A DNA stretch of 8,427 nucleotides from assembly GCA_016177315.1 (NCBI GenBank), contig JACOVN010000087.1, positions 1-8,427 of the forward strand, written 5' to 3'. The notes below the pieces were generated by a model that did not search any database, was not told where the DNA came from, and saw only the letters and a program-made list of their open reading frames with translations. A program made the position numbers and the translations under genes. Positions within the stretch are counted from its first letter, which is position 1. Each line of letters begins with the position of its first letter. Positions 1 to 7,098 of this stretch are shown here, piece after piece. Source of the stretch: Candidatus Woesearchaeota archaeon. Its GTDB lineage: Archaea > Nanobdellota > Nanobdellia > Woesearchaeales > UBA12501.

Positions 1-1
1 C

Positions 2-1789
2 CTCCTAGGAGTGCAGGGCGGCTATCTATACTTCCCTCCAAGAATTGAGGCAAACCCGGAAAGCACTATTAGCTTTTCGCCAGACAATAGGATTAAGGTG
101 CCGTACTGGTACTACCAGGGAGAAAATCGGGTGCCAAGTTTAGAGTCTATGGAAAAGCAGCTGAGCAGCTACATCAACAACAACCTTCCTTTCTGCGTGA
201 ATAGCTTCAGGGACTTCAAGGAGAAATTCTTCATCAAGGAACTTGGCAGCATGGAGACCAAGACAGCAATAGGAGAAGAACAGGTTGCAGTAACAACACG
301 ATTCCCTGTCGAAGCATCTATCCGTGGAGAGAGCCTCAAAACAGAAATCAAGCTGTTCAATGCACTCATTCCAGTACCGTTAAAAAAAATCCATGATTTG
401 GCTGTTGATATCTTCAATGCAGAAAACCAGAACCTTTTCCTGGAGGAGGTAACGCTTGAACTCATGACTGCCGGGCCAGACATTCCCTTCTCTGACATTG
501 TCTTCACGTGCAATAGATTGCGGTGGAAGAAAGGAGATATTATCAACCAATTGAAGAATCTTCTCTATTACAATCTGCCAAGAATCCGGTTTGCCAACGC
601 CAAGCATGCGCCGTTCCTGAGGCCTATTGCGGAATATGAGAAATTTAGGGGCCTGACAGCAGAAGATGTGCGGCAAGGAAGATACCCCAAGAATGCTCCT
701 CCGGATTTGTATGATTACTATCACTTCTACATTCCAGTAGATGGAAAAAAGTATGCGGATCTGCAGGCCAATGTGCGATATCAGAAAGACTGGAGCTTTT
801 TCCTCAATGCTCGGCCTTCCAGAGGCGACATTTTGGATGCTAGCTATGGTAGAGGCTTTGAGCAGTACCTGAAATTCCTCTGCGTCAATGCATACCACTT
901 TACCTATGATGTTACCTACCCCATAGAAATTGTCATCCAAGACTCCAGTGCCTTTCATGGCAATGGGTATATGTTCCAGTACGCCATGCCAGTCACGATT
1001 GACCATAACCAGGGAAACAAGCAATTCACGGCAGTGATAGAATTCCAGGAACCAGAGAGGGGTGTGGATTACTGCGAAGAAAAGAGAGCGCAAGAGCTGC
1101 TCATCTACACCAAGGACAAGACATCCTTCTTTGACCTTACAGGAGTCAATCTTACTTTCAACTGTCTCAATACTTACTACTGCGATTTAGGCTCAACAAG
1201 ATTGGATGGTGGAGTATACCGATTGAGAACAAGGCTGCCAGAGTTCTGCAAGCCAGGGAGTGTTATTGCAGAGAAGGAAGGTTACCTTAGGCAGGAAGCC
1301 AATGTCCTGACCGGCAATGTTGTCCTGGATATCCCTATGGTTCCGTTGGAGGACATTTCCTTCCGCGTGGTGAAGCAACAGTATCAGGATGAAAAAGTAG
1401 GGGAAGTGGAGCATCTTGGTGCTGGAGAGAAAGCGTTTATTTATCTCATTGCTCCAGAAAATTCAGAGTACGTCGTGTACCGACAATATCCTACCACCGG
1501 AATCGCAGAAGAGCCAGAAGAAGCATCGCAGTTAGCAACCATGCCTATCCTCTTAGACGATACAACCTATTCCTTGAATTTGATTTTGTTCGATGCGAAC
1601 GACAAAATCATCGGGGGTTACAGAGGAAACTTTACGCTCTCAGCATTCGATGCAGCCAGAGCGAATGAATTGGTTTTCATTGCTATTGCATTCTCCCCTC
1701 CACCCAAGGACGACGAGGAATTAGGAGAGCTCTTATTTAAAATCCAGGATCTTGCATTGGTAGAGAAGGCAAAACCAGTGGTGAAGTAA
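2..1789 (+). CDS. Large exported protein, N-terminus outside window, PEGA-like C-terminal region (partial)
   Basis: This is the 3' part of a gene. The frame is open to the left edge, reading L-L-G before the GTG at base 11, so that GTG is more likely an internal Val than the start. Residues below count from that GTG. The visible part opens with a Q-G-G-Y motif, followed by an aromatic PYWYYQGE stretch and a short helix with SLESMEKQ (about 43-60). From memory, this resembles a class of large DPANN archaeal proteins in which a single N-terminal membrane helix, sometimes type IV pilin-like, precedes a similar QGGY motif; that helix would lie upstream of this window. Most of the remainder alternates beta-strands and helices. 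Residues about 365-450, with Cys385, Cys391 and Cys413 and a PGSVIAEKEGY turn, look like a PEGA or carboxypeptidase-regulatory-like beta domain. There are seven cysteines (62, 167, 291, 355, 385, 391, 413) and two N-glycosylation sequons (N380, N540), which fit an extracytoplasmic location. No catalytic motif is recognised. The stop is eight bases before the next gene, so the two are probably co-transcribed. Coding status is certain; function is unknown. Confidence 0.85.
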   Translation, partial: LLGVQGGYLYFPPRIEANPESTISFSPDNRIKVPYWYYQGENRVPSLESMEKQLSSYINNNLPFCVNSFRDFKEKFFIKELGSMETKTAIGEEQVAVTTRFPVEASIRGESLKTEIKLFNALIPVPLKKIHDLAVDIFNAENQNLFLEEVTLELMTAGPDIPFSDIVFTCNRLRWKKGDIINQLKNLLYYNLPRIRFANAKHAPFLRPIAEYEKFRGLTAEDVRQGRYPKNAPPDLYDYYHFYIPVDGKKYADLQANVRYQKDWSFFLNARPSRGDILDASYGRGFEQYLKFLCVNAYHFTYDVTYPIEIVIQDSSAFHGNGYMFQYAMPVTIDHNQGNKQFTAVIEFQEPERGVDYCEEKRAQELLIYTKDKTSFFDLTGVNLTFNCLNTYYCDLGSTRLDGGVYRLRTRLPEFCKPGSVIAEKEGYLRQEANVLTGNVVLDIPMVPLEDISFRVVKQQYQDEKVGEVEHLGAGEKAFIYLIAPENSEYVVYRQYPTTGIAEEPEEASQLATMPILLDDTTYSLNLILFDANDKIIGGYRGNFTLSAFDAARANELVFIAIAFSPPPKDDEELGELLFKIQDLALVEKAKPVVK

Positions 1790-1797
1790 GTACAAAA

Positions 1798-4700
1798 ATG
1801 GGAACATTAAAAAAGAATAGCGAGAAATGGTATGGCATGGAAAAGAGGCAGCAGGTTGCCCTATTCTGCATCTATTTAGTTATCAGCATATCCTTCCTCC
1901 TCCCTGTTTCTGCGCCGGATGCCGCTGCCCAGGCAGACAATGTTCCTCCAACCTTCATGGTTTCCCTTCCTGCCTTCTCTCCTAGCACTGTGATCAGCGT
2001 CGTTGGAAAAACAGAGGGTAATGCCGCAGTCACCTTGCAGGTGAATCCCAGCACCCCAACCAATGATGTAAATTTTGACATGCAGACAACGGCAACAGCG
2101 GCAGGAGACTTTGCTTTTGCTGGCGTACGCTTGAGTCAAGGAACAAACACCATCGAGCTTTTTGCTAAGGATGCTGCAGGGAACACGAACACTATCACGC
2201 TCCAGACAACGCTGGACACTGCAAAGCCTGTTGTGCAGCTGAAACAGGAAATTCCAGCCTTGCTCAATGATACTGAATTTGCGATTGCTGGCACTGTGAA
2301 TGAGGATGTGAACGTCACCTTTACCGTTTCTGTGGAAACTCTAGAAGGACCTGAAGTTGCTACGGATGGCCCCCATTCCATTGCAGCAGGAGACTTTGTC
2401 TTCACTCCTGCACTGCAACCAGACAAGGAAAACCAATTTGTCATACAATTTGTGGACAGAGCAGGAAATATGGTAGAGTTCCAGCAAGTCATCTTGGTGG
2501 ATGTTTCCACACCAGAATTCATCCAGCATAATATGGATGCGCTCGATCCTAGCTATGTGCAGGAAGTTGTTCTCAGGGGGCAGGTTTCTGAGCCCGGCAT
2601 TGAAATCTTTGCCTTTGTGAACGGAGAAAACAAGGCAACCAAGAGCTACAGCACCTCTGTCTTGGATAGTATCAAGCAATTCGGCCATATTGCCTCTGGA
2701 AACATTGACTACCATGATGTTGCAGACAGCAATGGTATGTTTGAAATTCCTGTTTTCTTGACCCAGCGGATTACAGAGGAAGAAAGACAACGAGAGCGAG
2801 ACAGAATCCCTCCACAATTCCCGCAAGAGAGGGCCGGAAGAGAGGAAAGGGAATTCAGGACAGAGCAGCGGGATCAGTACGGCTCAACCCCCTTTAGGCC
2901 AGACAGGGAGTTTGATAATGACTTGAAGATCGTTGCAGTGGACAGGGTGGGAAATACTGCCTTTGTGGAAGGGAAAATACGATTCACAAAATGTGGATTT
3001 GGCGCAGACTGGAATGTCGATGTCTCGCAAATCAGTCCAGCAGTGATTACCCCAGAATTACTTCGGCTAGGCATTGCCCAGTTTGCCTTTACCCACAGGT
3101 ACAAATTCCAGGGATTCAATGCTTCTGCTGCAAGCGTGCTTCCTCCTGGCCCGTTCATCAGGCTCTATGAGCTCAATGATGAAATCCGGCATAGCTCTGC
3201 CGTCGATCCCTTGGAAGTGATTGACCAGTCCAGCATCGTCACCCAATGCGATGAATCAGATTACCAGACTTGCTATACGGTTGTTACCCTGAATGCCTTC
3301 AACTACACGCAGCCAAAATTGAAGGACATCAGGATGAAAAATCTGACTGTTAAGGTTCCTCTCCAGGTAGAGCTGAATTATGAGGTGGACGAATTTGGGC
3401 AGAGAGTTGTCAGGGCACAAAGACAATGCTGGAATGCCAATTTGCTGCTCGATATTGAAGTTCCGCTCGATGCTATACCCGAGGAACTGCTTAAAACTTC
3501 CATCGAGGTTCTGAACGAAACAACGAAATTGATCAACCAAATCTTAAAGCCATTGAAAGCCGTAACGATTCTGACTTTGGGATCGTGCATGACCTCGTGG
3601 GCATTGCTGTTCTTTGTTATGGCCAGGGAAAAATTTGTCTGCGAGATTTCTAAGTTGGCAGGAAAAGGCAACGAAGAAAATTGTCGGGATGCAAAAGAAC
3701 GCACCATTAAATTTGAGCGAACCATGAAATTCCTGTGCGATAGAACCTTCTGTCCTTCTGTGCCAAGCGTGAGCTATTTCATGCGAACCAATAGGTATCA
3801 GGAATGCCGAGCATATTCTATCTATGATTTCTCCAAATACAATGAAGATAAGGCCAAAGAGGAAGCGCATGCCTTCTTTAAAGATAAGAGGATACGGGAT
3901 ATTTTCGGCATTGCAGAGAAAGATAGGCCAAAGTATGTTCAGGAAGCCACGCAAGGGAAGAGCCCTGAGGATATTTGCATCTACGATTACTTTGAGCAGT
4001 GGGATAGCGCTTGCATTTTGATGAATGAGCTGCAGCAAAGCACCTGCATGGAGATGCAGCAGAAATGCCCCAAAGGATTGAAAGGAACAGCAGACAGAAT
4101 TGCAGGATTCTGTGGAAGAAAAGTGGAGAGAAACGAAACAGGATTCTGTGAGTCTGGCAGAGCGGGTGTAGGAGAGCATTGCTATTACAAAGATGTGGAT
4201 GGAAACTGGTATCTTGCAACAGAAGTGCGAGAAGCAGAAGTGAAAGACAGGAAAGTGGTAAAGGTAGGCGAGATTGCCTATGATGTGGGAAGGAAGTCCG
4301 ATACGAACACGAAGCAGGGAGTCATCGGGCTCCATCATCGCTATGCGTATGAAAAGCCGGTCTTCCAGAGAATTTCTCCATCAAAAGAGAGAATTATTGA
4401 CTATCATCGAGATGCATTTGAAAGTATGCCTGTCGCCTGTCCTGGATTGAGTAAAAACGTGTATCGCTGGAAGCATGGAAAGGATGTCTATGTTGATTCT
4501 GCAACAAAGCAAACATACATTCTGATTAACAATGAGAAAGATGCAGACAGGCTGACAGGAACGCCAACCTGCATTGCAGCTTCCTTGGATGATCCAGAGT
4601 ACTGGGACGAATGGCATCCAGATGAGTATTTGCTGGATGTGGACGGCAATACGGTACAATGGGAGGACGTTGAGCCTGGCAAAGCAACGCCTGCTACTCC

Positions 4701-7098
4701 TCCTGGCCCGGTTGGAAGAGAATATGAGACAGCATTGCATTACATTGTCCAGCCCAGCTCTAGCTTTGTTCGAGCATTGCAGTGTGTCTGCTTCCCAGCG
4801 ATAACAGGATACTTGAATCTCTGGAAAAATATTTTAGAGCAGATTAAGCTCTGCTTTGAAACCATTCTTTTAACAGGCCAAGGAAAGACTGGCGTATGCA
4901 GGGCTGTTTTAACAACCTATGTTTGCGACATTATTCTGGATGCAGTAAAGTGCTTTGCAAGAAAGTACGGGCCTTCCAGCCAACGGCAGAAGCCAGGAAC
5001 TCCTCTTGGAGGTTTCTTCAGCTCTCTTGCAGGAGCTGGAGAACAAATACAGCAGGATATTGCAGGGAGGTATGGCTCTGGCAACCTCTACAAGCTGATG
5101 TTTAATGAAAGGAAAGTGATCCACCAAGCTTGCCTCTTTGCCTTCACTGGAGACTTTGATTTAGATGTAGAAGGGTTGTTGACAACAGGATACGGTGTTC
5201 CCATCCGTTCAGAAGGATTCCTCTACCCCCACACGAGGAGGTTTATCAGCTATAATCCCTTAGACGGAAAGGCTAATTTCATCTACCATCTGGGCGTTGG
5301 CTTAGTGGCTGGAGCAGAGCTAACCTATAATGTCCAGCTTGTTTGCTCCAATGATTTGAGCTGCAATCCTAACGATGGCTTTAGTGGGGGAAAATGCGAT
5401 TGCTATGGCAGAGATCCTATTGTGAGAGATATCACTTCCAATTTTGAAAGCTTCGGAAGAGTTGGCTCATTGCCTGGAAGGCTTGCTGCAGGAGAAGTAT
5501 TAGGAGGAGAGGCAGGCGATTTGTACATTCCAGTTGCAGATCCAGTGCGGTATGATAAGGCAGTGCTGCAATGGACATGGTATGACGGCAACCAGCAAAA
5601 AATAGACAAGGTTGAAAAGAGCATCAATCAGATTGGTGGAAAGCCGCCAGCAGAATGCCAGTTTAACCCGCAATTGGATTTCCCTAGCTTTGGCTTCCGT
5701 TGCAGAACCATTGTAGACAGGCAAGGAGCAGTGCGGTTTACTGAAGATCCAAGAGCAGAAAAAAGATACTTCTACCTCAACCAGCCTATTCAGCTGCAAT
5801 TCTCGCTTGAGAAGCAGAGTCCAGGCTATGATCCGAATAAGCCGGACACTTCCCAAAATCAGGTACCCAAGTGGTTGTGCTGGGAGGTTCGCGCAAAAGA
5901 CAGGAAGACAGGCAGTTATTTGATTGCGCCAGACAGCTTTGGAACAACCAATTGCTATAAACTTGCAGTCGATAAAGCCTACTATGAAACTGATGCACTC
6001 TTTGGGCCAGAAGGAATGCCTGGCTATCGGGTACGGGCAGAGGATTTCAGCAGCGGCATTGCCCTCACAGGATTGCGAAGAGAGGATGTTATCCGGCCAT
6101 TGGGCATTGCTCCAACAGCACAGTGTGCGACCAGCAGGGATATTGTTTCTACTGGCATCGAGCCATTCCAGGATATTCGAGCCCAGGTACAGGGCGTCAG
6201 CATTGCAGGCAATATTCCAGAAGGGGCATTTGCGATTGTCTTTGCGGATGAAAATACCTACACACTTTTCAACGTGCAGTATAAGGAGAATAATTACTGC
6301 ATTATTCCAAAAAGCGCTGGCCAAGTTGGAGCTGGCAGATTGCAACCTTCTGCTGAAGGGCAAAGTCTTACCTACAATGGTGTTACAGTGAGCTTTAGTC
6401 CAGGCTACCAGTCCAGAGCAGGCGATGCCATGGTACTTGCCCATCCAGGAACTTCGGTTACTGCCTTGAGAACCGGCCCGGGCTTGAGCTGTGAGGATTT
6501 CAACAAGCAGCAGACTGCGGCAGACTGGGTTGTACAAGTCAGGGTGTATGATGCAAAGCCTATCCAGCGGGATAAGGATGTTAGCCTGCAGAATGCAGTT
6601 ATGGATGAAACGAAGATTGTCTCAGATAAGGGAAGAAAACTGGAATTGGAAGTGCCCATAAAGGCGGTATGCAGCGAACCTCCAGAAGGCACTGAGGAAG
6701 AGCGAGGATGTGTGTACCATAGCCAGGTTATCGATCCTGATGGTTGCTTCTGCGAGAGCAAAGAGGGTGGGGGCAAAAGGCTTTGTCCAAGAGGCGATTA
6801 CTGTATGAAGGATGCTCTGCATCCAGATGCAACCTGTATGGAATATGCTATTTGCCCAGGGCCAAATACTGTGCTTACAGCAGAGAATACTGTAGAAGGA
6901 TACTGTGATTGCATCGGCAATGATGGCATCATGGAATACTGCGGCATAGAGGGACAGGGTGGAAGGCAACGCTATTGTGTTGGGGAATACTTGGACAGGT
7001 ATGGGAATAAAGTGGAAAGAACAACAGGATGCTCGGATAACTCCAAGAGTGATCTGGATAGAACGGGGCAAGCCTCAAGGGGAGTAGGGATATCATGA
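1798..7098 (+). CDS. Giant multidomain surface protein: Ig-like modules, internal membrane helix, Cys-rich C-terminus
   Basis: This 1766-residue protein has no function I recognise. Order of parts: an N-terminal hydrophobic segment (20-46); three Ig-like beta modules (about 50-140, 141-236, 237-398), each with a D-x-[AV]-G-N motif near its end; an Arg/Glu-rich linker inside the third (about 325-373); a beta region (400-560); an amphipathic helix and a strong membrane helix (587-608); a Cys-rich, charged helical region (611-790); a beta region with two DVDGN motifs (790-960); a hydrophobic Cys-studded helical block (988-1054); beta-rich sequence (1100-1620); and a C-terminus with 13 cysteines (1625-1745). 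There is no C-terminal membrane anchor. Six of seven N-glycosylation sequons (N157, 172, 441, 502, 515, 573; then N779) precede the central helix, so the N-terminal half is probably outside the cell. The start is uncertain: ATG 1798 and ATG 1837 (Met14) both lie before the signal segment, and neither has a clear Shine-Dalgarno, so coupling to the upstream gene is likely. The stop overlaps the next start (ATGA). From memory, similar giant proteins occur in DPANN archaea; attachment or envelope structure is conjecture. Confidence 0.9.
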   Translation: MGTLKKNSEKWYGMEKRQQVALFCIYLVISISFLLPVSAPDAAAQADNVPPTFMVSLPAFSPSTVISVVGKTEGNAAVTLQVNPSTPTNDVNFDMQTTATAAGDFAFAGVRLSQGTNTIELFAKDAAGNTNTITLQTTLDTAKPVVQLKQEIPALLNDTEFAIAGTVNEDVNVTFTVSVETLEGPEVATDGPHSIAAGDFVFTPALQPDKENQFVIQFVDRAGNMVEFQQVILVDVSTPEFIQHNMDALDPSYVQEVVLRGQVSEPGIEIFAFVNGENKATKSYSTSVLDSIKQFGHIASGNIDYHDVADSNGMFEIPVFLTQRITEEERQRERDRIPPQFPQERAGREEREFRTEQRDQYGSTPFRPDREFDNDLKIVAVDRVGNTAFVEGKIRFTKCGFGADWNVDVSQISPAVITPELLRLGIAQFAFTHRYKFQGFNASAASVLPPGPFIRLYELNDEIRHSSAVDPLEVIDQSSIVTQCDESDYQTCYTVVTLNAFNYTQPKLKDIRMKNLTVKVPLQVELNYEVDEFGQRVVRAQRQCWNANLLLDIEVPLDAIPEELLKTSIEVLNETTKLINQILKPLKAVTILTLGSCMTSWALLFFVMAREKFVCEISKLAGKGNEENCRDAKERTIKFERTMKFLCDRTFCPSVPSVSYFMRTNRYQECRAYSIYDFSKYNEDKAKEEAHAFFKDKRIRDIFGIAEKDRPKYVQEATQGKSPEDICIYDYFEQWDSACILMNELQQSTCMEMQQKCPKGLKGTADRIAGFCGRKVERNETGFCESGRAGVGEHCYYKDVDGNWYLATEVREAEVKDRKVVKVGEIAYDVGRKSDTNTKQGVIGLHHRYAYEKPVFQRISPSKERIIDYHRDAFESMPVACPGLSKNVYRWKHGKDVYVDSATKQTYILINNEKDADRLTGTPTCIAASLDDPEYWDEWHPDEYLLDVDGNTVQWEDVEPGKATPATPPGPVGREYETALHYIVQPSSSFVRALQCVCFPAITGYLNLWKNILEQIKLCFETILLTGQGKTGVCRAVLTTYVCDIILDAVKCFARKYGPSSQRQKPGTPLGGFFSSLAGAGEQIQQDIAGRYGSGNLYKLMFNERKVIHQACLFAFTGDFDLDVEGLLTTGYGVPIRSEGFLYPHTRRFISYNPLDGKANFIYHLGVGLVAGAELTYNVQLVCSNDLSCNPNDGFSGGKCDCYGRDPIVRDITSNFESFGRVGSLPGRLAAGEVLGGEAGDLYIPVADPVRYDKAVLQWTWYDGNQQKIDKVEKSINQIGGKPPAECQFNPQLDFPSFGFRCRTIVDRQGAVRFTEDPRAEKRYFYLNQPIQLQFSLEKQSPGYDPNKPDTSQNQVPKWLCWEVRAKDRKTGSYLIAPDSFGTTNCYKLAVDKAYYETDALFGPEGMPGYRVRAEDFSSGIALTGLRREDVIRPLGIAPTAQCATSRDIVSTGIEPFQDIRAQVQGVSIAGNIPEGAFAIVFADENTYTLFNVQYKENNYCIIPKSAGQVGAGRLQPSAEGQSLTYNGVTVSFSPGYQSRAGDAMVLAHPGTSVTALRTGPGLSCEDFNKQQTAADWVVQVRVYDAKPIQRDKDVSLQNAVMDETKIVSDKGRKLELEVPIKAVCSEPPEGTEEERGCVYHSQVIDPDGCFCESKEGGGKRLCPRGDYCMKDALHPDATCMEYAICPGPNTVLTAENTVEGYCDCIGNDGIMEYCGIEGQGGRQRYCVGEYLDRYGNKVERTTGCSDNSKSDLDRTGQASRGVGIS
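1855..1935 (+). other. Signal peptide or N-terminal membrane anchor of the giant protein
   Basis: Residues 20-46 form a hydrophobic run preceded by Lys/Arg-rich sequence (EKRQQ) and followed by small residues ending A-A-A-Q-A before D47. This is the layout of a Sec signal peptide with a possible signal peptidase I site after A44 or A46. If translation starts at Met14 the n-region is only about six residues, which is the more usual form. If the segment is not cleaved it would act as an N-terminal anchor; the sequence does not decide between these. Confidence 0.75.
1945..2217 (+). other. Ig-like module 1 (glucodextranase-B/Big-like)
   Basis: Residues about 50-140 begin with a VPPTF strand. They continue with a V-x-G-K-T-E-G-N-A strand pair, a G-D-F-A-F turn, an L-S-Q-G-T-N-T-I-E-L strand and A-K-D-A-A-G-N-T. 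They end in a T-L-D-T-A-K-P linker. This order is typical of glucodextranase domain B-like and bacterial Ig-like repeats in secreted proteins, which act as spacers or adhesive modules. The family call comes from motif order only. Confidence 0.7.
2218..2505 (+). other. Ig-like module 2
   Basis: Residues about 141-236 repeat the plan of module 1: a K-P-V-V-Q-L strand, an F-A-I-A-G-T-V-N-E strand, an A-A-G-D-F-V-F turn, F-V-D-R-A-G-N-M and a final V-D-V-S-T-P-E linker. The parallel D-x-A-G-N and D-(T/S)-x-P landmarks indicate tandem duplication of the module. It carries two N-glycosylation sequons (N157, N172). Confidence 0.65.
2506..2991 (+). other. Ig-like module 3 with Arg/Glu-rich insertion
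   Basis: Residues about 237-398 start with the usual strand and a V-L-R-G-Q-V-S-E-P-G turn and close with V-D-R-V-G-N-T. The module is longer than its neighbours because a charged, low-complexity stretch (residues about 325-373, bases 2770-2916), dominated by Arg, Glu, Gln and Pro, sits before the last strands. The insertion lacks hydrophobic residues and is probably a disordered, protruding loop. Confidence 0.6.
3556..3621 (+). other. Central membrane helix of the giant protein
   Basis: Residues 587-608 are an uninterrupted hydrophobic run rich in Leu, Val, Phe, Ala and Thr, with one Cys and one Trp and no charges. A Lys-containing segment precedes it and an Arg-Glu-Lys segment follows it. 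An amphipathic helix (about 560-586) leads into it. The length and composition fit a single membrane-spanning helix. If so, the Cys-rich regions after it lie on the opposite side of the membrane from the Ig-like modules, unless a later segment crosses back. Confidence 0.7.
4759..4959 (+). other. Hydrophobic Cys-studded helical block in the giant protein
   Basis: Residues 988-1054 are mostly helix-forming and hydrophobic, with cysteines at 996, 998, 1019, 1034, 1043 and 1052. A Gly-Gln-Gly-Lys-Thr-Gly turn near 1027-1032 splits the block into two helical halves. It resembles a membrane-associated or re-entrant helical hairpin held by disulfides more than a soluble domain. From memory, similar blocks with a C-x-C start and a Y-V-C-D segment recur in large DPANN proteins, but I could not verify this. 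Confidence 0.5.
6670..7032 (+). other. Cys-rich C-terminal region of the giant protein
   Basis: Residues 1625-1745 contain 13 cysteines. Two sub-repeats are visible, each with a Cys, then C-x-C (1650/1652 and 1703/1705), then further Cys 10-11 residues later (1663 and 1715). The spacing is EGF-like in density but does not match a standard EGF pattern that I can confirm. Many disulfides are likely, which favours an extracytoplasmic, oxidised location. Confidence 0.65.
7081..7084 (+). promoter_or_regulatory. Shine-Dalgarno GGAG for the multi-pass membrane protein
   Basis: GGAG lies ten bases before the ATG at 7095, within the last codons of the giant gene. With the ATGA stop-start overlap it supports this start and suggests translational coupling. 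Confidence 0.5.

Noticed and set aside
11..13. GTG as the true start of the first gene
   Set aside because: The frame stays open to the window edge, and a QGGY motif right at a start would leave an extracytoplasmic protein without a signal or anchor. An upstream start is more likely.
380..1093. 237-codon open frame on the minus strand
   Set aside because: It is opposite the first surface gene and lacks recognisable motifs, while the + frame is well formed throughout.
3544..4338. 264-codon open frame on the minus strand
   Set aside because: It is antisense to the giant gene, with Phe/His/Ser-rich low-quality sequence and no ribosome site. It overlaps other random antisense frames.
5924..6391. 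155-codon + strand frame nested in the giant gene
   Set aside because: It is out of frame with the giant gene, shows no domain pattern and is explained by codon composition.
5500..6537. 345-codon open frame on the minus strand
   Set aside because: It lies wholly opposite the giant surface gene. Its translation is rich in Cys, Trp and Ser with no domain-like pattern, and the + strand frame is continuous and domain-like. It is an antisense shadow.
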